From CG2-30-40-21 sp043806395 (GTDB taxonomy: Bacteria > UBA9089 > CG2-30-40-21): 8,582 nucleotides of DNA. Both the position numbers and the translations under genes were made by a program. Under the pieces are notes generated by a model. That model made no database searches. It was not told the origin of the DNA and saw nothing but the letters and a program-made list of their open reading frames with translations. The stretch covers positions 1-8,582 of the forward strand of contig JAZDHC010000119.1 in NCBI GenBank assembly GCA_043806395.1, written 5' to 3'. Shown here in pieces: positions 1 through 6,228 of the stretch (its first letter is position 1; every line of letters begins with the position of its first letter).

Positions 1-1658
1 GTTTTATCAAACAAGTATTTACTCAACACACTCTTAATCCCTGACTTTATTGCCGGCCAGTTGGCTGTTTCATCTTTAACCAATTCCTCTATCAGGTTTT
101 TCACCCTTGTCTTGGCTTCGTTTAACAATTCATCTGCCTCACGGACATAGATAAAGCCGCGGGAGAGGATCTCCGGGCCGGATATAAGCCTTGCACTTTG
201 ACGATCAATGGTAACTACAACAATCACCATCCCATCCTGTGCCAATTGCTGCCTGTCCCGCAACACAACCGTGCCTATATCCCCAACCCCTTTTCCATCT
301 ATCAAGATTTGACCGGTATCAACCTTTTCACCTATCCGTGCCTTTTCCTTGGTTATCTCTAATTTCATCCCATTTTCCATGATGAAGACATTTTTGGACG
401 AAAGACCAAGCTTTTGAGCAAGTTTGCCATGATGAACCAAGTGTCGATACTCACCGTGTATTGGCATAAAATACTTCGGTTTAACCATATTAAACATCCA
501 CTTAAGTTCTTCCTGACTGGCATGTCCTGAAACATGAACCTCAGAGACATTCTCGTAAACAACCTCTGCCCCCAGCTTAAAGAGATTATTGATGGTTTTA
601 GAGATAGAGACCTCATTGCCTGGAATAGCCCGTGCAGAGATAACCACGGTATCGCCACTTGAAATCTTGACATGCCTATGCGTATGCATGGACATACGGG
701 TCAGGGCAGACATGGGTTCGCCCTGACTGCCTGTAGTAATGATAACCGTGCGTTTCATCGGTACATGTTTTAATTCATCAACAGAGATAAGGATTTTTGG
801 TGGAATGATTAAATAGCCAAGCTCGCTGGCCATAGTTGTAACCTTTTCCATGGACATGCCGACAATACAAACCTTTCGATTATAAATGGCAGCGGCATCT
901 ATAACCTGTTGAATACGATTGACATTGGAGGCAAAGGTAGTCACAATTATTCTACCTGTTGCAGTTCTGAATATTTGCTTGAATATCTCTCCAATCTCTT
1001 TCTCAGAAATGGTATAGCCCTCTTTTTCTACATTGGTACTATCAGAGAGTAGCAGTAATGCCCCATCTTTACACATCTCTGCAATCTTATGAAAATCTGT
1101 TCCCTCTCCACCAATAGGGGTCTGGTCAATCTTGAAATCTCCAGTATGAATAATTAATCCTAAGGGTGTATGGATACCCAAACCAACCCCATCAGGAATA
1201 GAATGACTTACCCTGAAGAATTCTACATTAAACACACCGAGTTGAACACTTGTTCGCGGCTTGACACAATTTAATTCAACTGGAATTGCTGGCTCAAGTT
1301 CAGATAGCTTGTTTTTAATCAGTCCTAATGTTAAACCAGTACCATAAACAGGCACAGGTAATTTTCGCAGAACAAAAGGCAATGCCCCAATATGATCCTC
1401 ATGCCCATGTGTAATAAGTATTCCTCGAATATTCTTTACTTTTTTTTCTAAGTACCTGAAATCAGGGATAACAAAATCCACACCAAGCATGTCATCCTCA
1501 GGAAACATCATGCCAGAATCAACGACAATAATATCATCACCATACTCTATGGCCATCATATTTTTGCCTATTTCTCCCAAACCACCCAAGGGGATGATAT
1601 TAAGTTTTTTTTCATTTTCCTTTTCTTTCTCTTTCCCCTTTTTCACTTTTTGTGTCAT
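1..1658 (-). CDS. rnj: Ribonuclease J, C-terminus cut by window edge
   Basis: Encodes a metallo-beta-lactamase/beta-CASP nuclease that acts in cytoplasmic mRNA decay and rRNA maturation as an endonuclease and 5'-3' exonuclease. The frame stays open for 552 codons to the left edge. RNase J proteins are usually about 555-560 residues, so probably only the last 15 or so residues are missing. Visible motifs are IIPLGGLGEIGKN near residue 21, the zinc-binding HGHEDH at 84-89, HTGDFKID, LLLSDSTNVE, the beta-CASP stretch GEPMSALTRM, SARAIPGNE, and VHVSGHASQEEL followed by PIHGEYRHL. The ATG at 1658 follows a perfect AGGAGGTG (1665-1672) after a 6-nt gap. The first 18 residues are an unusual Lys/Glu-rich extension encoded by an almost pure purine tract. 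The gene starts 39 nt after the M16 stop and is probably co-transcribed with it. Family assignment is secure. Whether it is J1-like or J2-like is not determined. Confidence 0.96.
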   Translation of the reverse strand, partial: MTQKVKKGKEKEKENEKKLNIIPLGGLGEIGKNMMAIEYGDDIIVVDSGMMFPEDDMLGVDFVIPDFRYLEKKVKNIRGILITHGHEDHIGALPFVLRKLPVPVYGTGLTLGLIKNKLSELEPAIPVELNCVKPRTSVQLGVFNVEFFRVSHSIPDGVGLGIHTPLGLIIHTGDFKIDQTPIGGEGTDFHKIAEMCKDGALLLLSDSTNVEKEGYTISEKEIGEIFKQIFRTATGRIIVTTFASNVNRIQQVIDAAAIYNRKVCIVGMSMEKVTTMASELGYLIIPPKILISVDELKHVPMKRTVIITTGSQGEPMSALTRMSMHTHRHVKISSGDTVVISARAIPGNEVSISKTINNLFKLGAEVVYENVSEVHVSGHASQEELKWMFNMVKPKYFMPIHGEYRHLVHHGKLAQKLGLSSKNVFIMENGMKLEITKEKARIGEKVDTGQILIDGKGVGDIGTVVLRDRQQLAQDGMVIVVVTIDRQSARLISGPEILSRGFIYVREADELLNEAKTRVKNLIEELVKDETANWPAIKSGIKSVLSKYLFDK

Positions 1659-1697
1659 AATCGTCACCTCCTTATAGTATTAGCAGCACCTGAACAA

Positions 1698-2951
1698 TTA
1701 CTGTTTCATCAACTTCTCGCATTCCTTTTTTTTGACAGGTCCAATAGCTGCCAGATTAAAGTACTTCTCATCAAGCAATAAAGAAGCCAATCGCTGGGTA
1801 TCATCCATAGTCACCTTATCAATTCTCGACAATATCTCATCTATGGGAGAATGCTTTCCAAAATAGAACTCCTGTTCTGCCAATCGGCTCATACGATAGC
1901 TGCTATCCTCCATATGAAGAACTAATATGCTTTTCATCCGATCCTTAGCCTTTTCAAGTTCGCCAGTAAGCACCCCATTATTTCTTATTTCTCCAAATTC
2001 TTTCAAGATTATTTCCATACACTCACTGTACTTTTCAGGGCTTGTGCCTACACATACAGCAAATGTTCCTGCTTCCCTGTGGGCAGTACAATAAGAATGG
2101 ACATCATAAGCTAATGCCCTTTTTTCCCTTATGTTTTGAAAAAGTCTGGAACTCATTCCACCACCTATAATAACGCTCAATAGCCGTAATACAAACCTGT
2201 CTTCATGTGTATATGGAAGTCCCATTGTGCCAAGACAAAAATGCACTTGTTCCAGATCCTTTTCCTGAACTAAAACATTAGAAGATACCTCTGGTTGATA
2301 ATACCCTTTGTCGATCGATTCTTTACTTTTAATTTGTCCAAATGCAGAAAGCATGTCAACTGTTTTTTGGTGTGAAACATTGCCAGTAGCTGAAATAATA
2401 ATCCTATCCGGGGTATAATAATTATCACAAAATGTAAAAAGTATATCACGAGTTAAGGAATTCACCACCCCTGGATTGCCCCAAATAGGCCGACCCAATG
2501 GGTGTTTTCCCCACATGCTTTGAGTAAACAGGTCATAGATCATCTCATCAGGAGAATCCTCATACATCTTTATCTCTTCGTTTACTACCTCTTTTTCCCG
2601 CTCTATCTCGTCATCAGGAAAGGTTGATTCAAAGAATATCTCTGACAGGACATCTATTGCCTGAGGCAATTTAGCGTCAATCACCTTTGCATAGTAACAG
2701 GTAGATTCTCGGCTGGTTGAGGCATCTATGTGACCACCTAATTCATCTATCGCTTCAGATAGCTCTTTGACAGACCTTTTAAGAGTCCCCTTAAATCTCA
2801 TATGTTCCACAAAATGGGAGATACCGCTATTTTTCAGATTTTCATCCCTTGAGCCTACGCCAATTAATATTCCAAAACAAGCAGAACGAAGATGTGGCAT
2901 CTCTTCGGTAATAATCCTTACCCCGTTATCAAGGGTTGTTTTTTGATACAT
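1698..2951 (-). CDS. M16 family zinc peptidase (processing-peptidase-like)
   Basis: A 417-residue insulinase/pitrilysin-family metallopeptidase of the short bacterial type often encoded next to pnp (called MlpA/YmxG in Bacillus). Natural substrates are poorly known for this group. The inverted zinc motif HFVEH is at 46-50 and the third zinc ligand is probably Glu126 in VVNEEIKMYEDSP. The C-terminal half has the typical GGGMSSRLFQNIREKRALAY segment. There is no signal peptide, so it is probably cytoplasmic. The frame can be extended to an ATG at 2975, but ATG 2951 has GAGGAG (2958-2963) six nucleotides upstream and gives the family N-terminus MYQKTTLDNGVRI. The upstream ATG lies inside a palindrome and has no ribosome site. 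An oddity is HMRFKGT, where the family usually has HMLFKGT. It follows pnp and precedes RNase J, suggesting co-expression. Confidence 0.93.
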   Translation of the reverse strand: MYQKTTLDNGVRIITEEMPHLRSACFGILIGVGSRDENLKNSGISHFVEHMRFKGTLKRSVKELSEAIDELGGHIDASTSRESTCYYAKVIDAKLPQAIDVLSEIFFESTFPDDEIEREKEVVNEEIKMYEDSPDEMIYDLFTQSMWGKHPLGRPIWGNPGVVNSLTRDILFTFCDNYYTPDRIIISATGNVSHQKTVDMLSAFGQIKSKESIDKGYYQPEVSSNVLVQEKDLEQVHFCLGTMGLPYTHEDRFVLRLLSVIIGGGMSSRLFQNIREKRALAYDVHSYCTAHREAGTFAVCVGTSPEKYSECMEIILKEFGEIRNNGVLTGELEKAKDRMKSILVLHMEDSSYRMSRLAEQEFYFGKHSPIDEILSRIDKVTMDDTQRLASLLLDEKYFNLAAIGPVKKKECEKLMKQ

Positions 2952-2957
2952 AATATT

Positions 2958-2963
2958 CTCCTC
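2958..2963 (-). promoter_or_regulatory. Ribosome binding site that fixes the M16 start
   Basis: GAGGAG sits six nucleotides before ATG 2951. It lies only 3 nt downstream of the 38-bp palindrome, so folding of that hairpin leaves it exposed but close to the stem base. It argues against the longer reading from 2975. Confidence 0.8.
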
Positions 2964-2966
2964 TAA

Positions 2967-3004
2967 ATAGGTCATATAGGTCTTATAAGACCTATATGAC
3001 CTAT
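2967..3004. repeat. 38-bp perfect palindrome between pnp and the M16 gene
   Basis: Two 19-bp arms, ATAGGTCATATAGGTCTTA and its exact complement, meet with no spacer at 2985/2986. The arms contain the submotif ATAGGTC twice, so the element is a palindrome built from a repeated heptamer. It fills almost the whole gap between the pnp stop (3013) and the M16 ribosome site. In the mRNA it would form a long hairpin that could protect the 3' end of the upstream message or act as a processing site. It has no U tract on the transcribed strand, so it is not a standard intrinsic terminator for this operon. AT-rich palindromes with this GGTC/GACC look are common as dispersed repeats in environmental genomes. 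Copies elsewhere in this genome cannot be seen here. Confidence 0.9.
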
Positions 3005-3012
3005 ATTCTTTT

Positions 3013-5088
3013 TTACCTCTTTTCCTGTAACGCAGCCTTGTGACTCAAGTTTAATCTTCCCTGACTATCGATTTCCATCAGTTTGACTAAAAGCTCATCA
3101 CCCTCTGAAACTACATCCTCTACCCTGTTTACCCTTTCTGTAGATAATTGGGAGATATGGACAAGTCCTTCTTTGCCTGGCATTACCTCAACAAAGGCAC
3201 CAAAGTTCATTATTCGCATCACCTTACCCATATATATCTTACCTACTTCAACCTCAGCCGTAATAGAAGCTATTATCTCCAATGCATGATTTACAGCTTC
3301 ATGATTAGGTCCTGACACAACAACCGTACCATCATCAGAAACATTAATCTTTGCCTTGGTCTCCTCAATAATTCCCTTGATTATTTTCCCGCCAGGCCCA
3401 ATGAGATCCCTGATTTTACTAACAGGGATAGTTAGTATATGGATTTTTGGGGCATAGGGTGAGACCTCTTCACTTGGTTTATTGATGGTTTTTTCCATAA
3501 TATCCAGAATTGCTTCCCTTGCCTGTTTTGCCTGAAACAAGGCTTTTGAAACTATCTCATCGGATAATCCCAGAACCTTAATGTCCACCTGAATACCGGT
3601 AATTCCTTTTCTGGTACCCGCTACCTTAAAGTCCATGTCACCATATTGATCCTCCATGCCGGTAATATCTGTAAACAAGGCATGTTTCTCGCCATCTTCT
3701 ACCAATCCGACACTTATTCCAGCAACCGGGGTAGATATTGGCACACCAGCATCCATCAGGGCAAGAGTGCCACCACAGACTGAAGCCATAGAGGTAGAGC
3801 CGTTTGATTCAAGGATATCTGAGACAACACGAACAGTATAGGGAAATTCCTCTGCTTTTGGCAATACTGGTGCAATGGATCGCTCAGCCAATGCCCCGTG
3901 TCCCATTTCTCTTCGACCAGTTCCCCTGAGTGGAGAGGCCTCTCCCACACTAAATGGTGGAAAGTTATAATGAAGCATAAATCTTTTTTTCGTTTTACCC
4001 TCAATATTGTCAACTATCTGCTCATCTTCTACTGTTCCAAGTGTAGCTACGGCTATCGTTTGTGTTTGCCCACGGGTAAAGATAGCCGAGCCGTGTGTTC
4101 TCGGCAGGACGCCTACCTCACAGGTAATCTCTCTCAAATCCAGCAATCCACGGCCATCAGCCCTTTTCCCATCTAAAAGAATGGACTTTCGGACAATCTC
4201 CTTTTGAAGTTTTTCTACCACAGTCTTTATGTCTTTTACTTGAATCTCTTCACCAAAATGAGATATAGCATCATTGATTATCCCTTCAATTGCCTTATTC
4301 TTTTCCTTCTTTTCAGAAATAAATACAATCGGTTTAAGTTGTTCTGTGGCAAAATTTCGTATCTTTTCTACTGTCTCTGGTGCTATCTCACAAGAGTCAA
4401 ATGTATTTTTTTGCACACCAGCCTTTTCCCTTAACTCCTCCTGCATTGCAATTATTTTTCTGGAAACCTCTGCCCCTTGCAAAAGTGCCTGAATCATTAT
4501 GTCCTCTGTAACCTCATTGCCTTCTGCCTCAATCATAAGTGTTTTATCCTTAGAACAACAAGTAACAACATTCAAATCCCCATTATCCCTTTCTTCAACT
4601 GAAGGATTAACAATAAGTTTGCCATCAATCATCCCCATTCTTACCGCTCCAACTGGAATGGTAAAAGGAATATCTGAGATATAAAGGGCAGCGGATGCCC
4701 CAATTATACCCATAATATCAGGGGTATTTTCATTGTCAGCAGACAAAACTGTCACAATAACCTGCACATCATTTCGATAACCCTTAGGGAATAAGGGTCT
4801 CAGGGGTCTGTCAATCAATCTGCCAGAGAGTACTTCCTTGCCATTTGGTCTTCCTTCCCGCTTAAAAAAACCACCAGGAATCTTACCAGTAGCATACATT
4901 CTTTCTTGAAACTCTACAGATAATGGGAAAAAATCAATATTTTCCCGAGGTGTTGGCGAAGCCACAACCGTTGCCAATACTACCGTATCCCCATATCTAA
5001 CCCAAACAGCACCATCTGCCTGTTTTGCCACACTCCCTGTTTCCAAGGAAAACAGCCTGCCTCCTATCTCTGCCTCTACACGAATCAC
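3013..5088 (-). CDS. pnp: Polyribonucleotide nucleotidyltransferase (PNPase)
   Basis: A 691-residue 3'-5' phosphorolytic exoribonuclease, normally a homotrimer, that degrades mRNA and can also polymerise tails. Length and layout are canonical. A first RNase PH domain spans about 1-215 and a helical linker about 220-300. A second catalytic RNase PH domain spans about 305-530, a KH domain about 550-608 (VSKIRDLIGPGGKIIKGI) and an S1 domain about 615-685 (GKVMRIMNFGAFVEVMPGKEG). The catalytic set equivalent to E. coli Asp486, Asp492 and Lys494 is present as Asp480, Asp486 and Lys488 in MEDQYGDMDFKVAGT. The start codon is GTG at 5088, supported by AAGGAGGT (5096-5103) seven nucleotides upstream and the family N-terminus. 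A long structured leader precedes it. Being downstream of rpsO is the classic arrangement, but here two small membrane genes separate them. Confidence 0.98.
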   Translation of the reverse strand: MIRVEAEIGGRLFSLETGSVAKQADGAVWVRYGDTVVLATVVASPTPRENIDFFPLSVEFQERMYATGKIPGGFFKREGRPNGKEVLSGRLIDRPLRPLFPKGYRNDVQVIVTVLSADNENTPDIMGIIGASAALYISDIPFTIPVGAVRMGMIDGKLIVNPSVEERDNGDLNVVTCCSKDKTLMIEAEGNEVTEDIMIQALLQGAEVSRKIIAMQEELREKAGVQKNTFDSCEIAPETVEKIRNFATEQLKPIVFISEKKEKNKAIEGIINDAISHFGEEIQVKDIKTVVEKLQKEIVRKSILLDGKRADGRGLLDLREITCEVGVLPRTHGSAIFTRGQTQTIAVATLGTVEDEQIVDNIEGKTKKRFMLHYNFPPFSVGEASPLRGTGRREMGHGALAERSIAPVLPKAEEFPYTVRVVSDILESNGSTSMASVCGGTLALMDAGVPISTPVAGISVGLVEDGEKHALFTDITGMEDQYGDMDFKVAGTRKGITGIQVDIKVLGLSDEIVSKALFQAKQAREAILDIMEKTINKPSEEVSPYAPKIHILTIPVSKIRDLIGPGGKIIKGIIEETKAKINVSDDGTVVVSGPNHEAVNHALEIIASITAEVEVGKIYMGKVMRIMNFGAFVEVMPGKEGLVHISQLSTERVNRVEDVVSEGDELLVKLMEIDSQGRLNLSHKAALQEKR

Positions 5089-5113
5089 TATCCTTACCTC
5101 CTTAAAATAGACC

Positions 5114-5201
5114 CACGGTTTTTATTTAATACTACACGATTCATAGTGTAGAGACGCCATGTATGGTGTCTCTTCCTATAAATCCTGTAGTATTAACCGT
5201 G
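5114..5201 (-). promoter_or_regulatory. Structured pnp leader with nested and competing hairpins
   Basis: The gap before pnp contains a long interrupted inverted repeat. TGTAGTATTAACCGTG (5186-5201) pairs with AATACTACA (5128-5136) and CACGGTT (5114-5120), with a 7-nt bulge between the two pieces. Nested inside is a second stem, AGAGACGCCA (5150-5159) with TGGTGTCTCT (5164-5173), closed by a four-base loop. That stem has one non-Watson-Crick position. A third hairpin, CTACAC (5132-5137) with GTGTAG (5146-5151), shares bases with the outer stem, so the two are mutually exclusive. The structure ends about 10 nt before the pnp ribosome site. In E. coli pnp is autoregulated through RNase III cleavage of a leader hairpin. 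An analogous role here is inference. A decayed palindromic mobile element is the alternative. Confidence 0.6.
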
Positions 5202-5223
5202 AACCATTGTTTTCATATAAAAC

Positions 5224-5349
5224 TTATTGTTTTATATGTGATTTCTGACTTTCTTCCTTTCTATCCTGTATATAGAAGACTATCGTAAAACAAAGCCCTG
5301 CCAATGCGGCTATGCCGAACATATAGTAAAGTCCTTCCATTCCTTCCAT
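5224..5349 (-). CDS. 41-residue single-helix membrane protein, unknown function
   Basis: The protein starts MEGMEGLYYMFGIAALAG, continues as one hydrophobic helix (about residues 7-27), and ends in a charged, Lys/Glu-rich tail (28-41). The predicted topology is one transmembrane segment with a cytoplasmic basic tail. AGGAGG (5357-5362) lies inside the last codons of the preceding 63-residue gene. ATG 5349 has a spacing of seven nucleotides from it. An alternative ATG at 5355 overlaps that gene's stop as ATGA, but is too close to the ribosome site. The tight packing and shared ribosome site imply translational coupling. I do not recognise a family. It is probably a small partner subunit of the 63-residue protein. 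The clear ribosome site and membrane profile support a real gene. Confidence 0.7.
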   Translation of the reverse strand: MEGMEGLYYMFGIAALAGLCFTIVFYIQDRKEESQKSHIKQ

Positions 5350-5351
5350 AA

Positions 5352-5543
5352 TCATACCTCCTTATCCTTTGGTGTGACAAAGTATGCGAATACAATAAAC
5401 AACAAAAAGATTAACCCAATCGAAATACCTATTTGTGTAAAGAAATTACCTGCTAATATACTACCAATAGCACCTGCTGTGAGCGTGTATTTAGCGACAT
5501 CTGCAAATATATTCCCCATTACTTTTCTTCGATCTCGATTCAT
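5352..5543 (-). CDS. 63-residue two-helix membrane protein, unknown function
   Basis: A short basic N-terminus (MNRDRRKVMGN) is followed by an amphipathic segment IFADVAKY. Two hydrophobic stretches come next, at about 20-34 (small, Ala/Gly-rich) and 37-56 (strongly hydrophobic), with a charged end TPKDKEV. This fits a helical hairpin in the inner membrane. ATG 5543 has GAGGTGG about seven nucleotides upstream. A second Met at residue 9 has only a weak ribosome site. The gene sits between rpsO and pnp and is coupled to the 41-residue membrane gene downstream. Size and layout resemble small two-helix proteins of unknown function (DUF6722-like) seen in other bacteria, but I cannot confirm membership. 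No function is proposed. A link to PNPase or membrane-associated RNA decay would rest on position only. Confidence 0.75.
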   Translation of the reverse strand: MNRDRRKVMGNIFADVAKYTLTAGAIGSILAGNFFTQIGISIGLIFLLFIVFAYFVTPKDKEV

Positions 5544-5603
5544 CTTTCTGCCACCTCATAATATAACCCTTCAACCATAGCCATGCCCTGTCTCATTTTC
5601 CAC

Positions 5604-5645
5604 CAGAGGGATAGACAACTATCCCTCTGATAAATATATTTATCA
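5604..5645 (-). other. Hairpin and adjoining palindrome downstream of rpsO
   Basis: An 11-bp perfect stem, CAGAGGGATAG (5604-5614) with CTATCCCTCTG (5619-5629), encloses a four-base loop. It overlaps an 18-bp perfect palindrome TGATAAATATATTTATCA (5628-5645) that begins 15 nt after the rpsO stop. The GC-containing stem is not followed by a U tract on the transcribed strand, so it is more likely a processing or mRNA-stabilising structure than an intrinsic terminator. In E. coli the rpsO-pnp gap also holds a hairpin and RNase E sites that separate the two messages. Confidence 0.6.
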
Positions 5646-5660
5646 ACACACGAATAAGGG

Positions 5661-5930
5661 TTATTTCCTCAAGCCCAATCTCTTAATCAGGTCCTTGTAT
5701 CTCTCCACATCTTTTTGCATCACATAAGCCAACAAACTTCTTCTGGTGCCAACAAGCTTCAATAATCCCCTTCTTGAGTGATGGTCCTTTTTATGGGTCT
5801 TAAAATGCTCTGTCAGATAGTTAATTCTGGCAGTTAAAAGGGCAACTTGAACCTCTGGGGATCCAGTATCCTTTTCATGAAGCATATACTCCTTAATCAG
5901 ATTTTGTTTATCTGTCGCTGCTAAAGCCAT
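5661..5930 (-). CDS. rpsO: 30S ribosomal protein S15
   Basis: An 89-residue primary 16S rRNA-binding protein of the small-subunit platform, which also makes a bridge to the 50S subunit. The sequence MALAATDKQNLIKEY, the segment DTGSPEVQVALLTARI (21-36) and HKKDHHSRRGLLKLVGTRRSLLAY (46-69) are family hallmarks, and the length is exactly canonical. The frame can be read two codons further to a TTG at 5936, but that codon directly abuts the AGGAGGTGA site (5937-5945). ATG 5930 has AGGAGG nine nucleotides upstream and gives the usual start, so it is chosen. The gene lies after DUF2283 and before the small membrane genes, in the ancestral ribF-rpsO-pnp order. S15 represses its own message in several bacteria. 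No leader structure could be assigned confidently here. Confidence 0.98.
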   Translation of the reverse strand: MALAATDKQNLIKEYMLHEKDTGSPEVQVALLTARINYLTEHFKTHKKDHHSRRGLLKLVGTRRSLLAYVMQKDVERYKDLIKRLGLRK

Positions 5931-6005
5931 TTTCAATCACCTCCTTTTTATAATAATATCACCCTTTTGGGGTTATTGTTTATTTATGGCATAGTTCAAA
6001 AACTA

Positions 6006-6027
6006 TTTACCACAGAGAACACAGAGA
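6006..6027. repeat. CACAGAGA tandem-like repeat at the DUF2283 3' end
   Basis: TTTACCACAGAGAACACAGAG contains two copies of ACAGAGA separated by two bases and touches the DUF2283 stop codon. Short CCACAGAGAACACAGAG tracts are familiar as dispersed intergenic repeats in many environmental bacteria. It sits exactly at the downstream edge of the inserted gene pair. Genome-wide copy number cannot be judged from here. Confidence 0.45.
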
Positions 6028-6225
6028 TTATGCAGCTACGGCATATTCAACAGCACGAGGATTTTCTATCCTTTTGGAAGCGTCCAGAATCTCTATCCCT
6101 ACAATATTACCATTCTTGTCATAATCAAGAATTACGCCTGGTTTATCCTCGTCGCTTTCTTCAATAGGTGCATTGCTGAAAAGTATTCGTAATACATCTA
6201 CTCTGGGATCATATTTAACCTTCAC
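6028..6225 (-). CDS. DUF2283 family small protein, possible antitoxin-like partner
   Basis: A 65-residue protein with the DUF2283 pattern: MKVKYDPRVDVLRILFS at the N-terminus, an acidic ESDEDKPGVILDYDKNG middle, and VGIEILDASKRI at 43-54. These proteins form a small beta-rich fold and are often encoded beside DUF4258 genes. A toxin-antitoxin role has been suggested for such pairs but is not firmly established. The start is GTG 6225. GGAGGT lies five nucleotides upstream, inside the last codons and stop of the DUF4258 gene, which leaves a 3-nt gap and implies translational coupling. The nearby ATG 6228 is out of frame and runs straight into TGA. The C-terminal tail (ENPRAVEYAVAA) is longer than the core and ends at a dispersed-type repeat. 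Confidence is high for the family and low for the function. Confidence 0.9.
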   Translation of the reverse strand: MKVKYDPRVDVLRILFSNAPIEESDEDKPGVILDYDKNGNIVGIEILDASKRIENPRAVEYAVAA

Positions 6226-6228
6226 ATC

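Noticed and set aside
365..673. 102-codon frame on the minus strand
   Set aside because: It lies within the RNase J gene in another frame. The RNase J frame is open and full of family motifs, so this is a shadow.
2967..3012. Intrinsic terminator after pnp
   Set aside because: The T-rich stretch next to the palindrome is on the plus-strand side only. On the transcribed minus strand the hairpin is followed by TTTAGAGGAG, not a U tract.
3898..4492. Several plus-strand open frames of 66-92 codons opposite pnp
   Set aside because: All overlap the intact, motif-rich pnp frame, have no ribosome sites and show no recognisable domains.
5950..6000. A separate rpsO promoter (TTGAAC near 5994-5999, with AT-rich candidates downstream)
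   Set aside because: At 16-18 bp spacing only ATAACC-like boxes occur, and TATTAT/TATAAA near the ribosome site has no -35 box. Not good enough to call.
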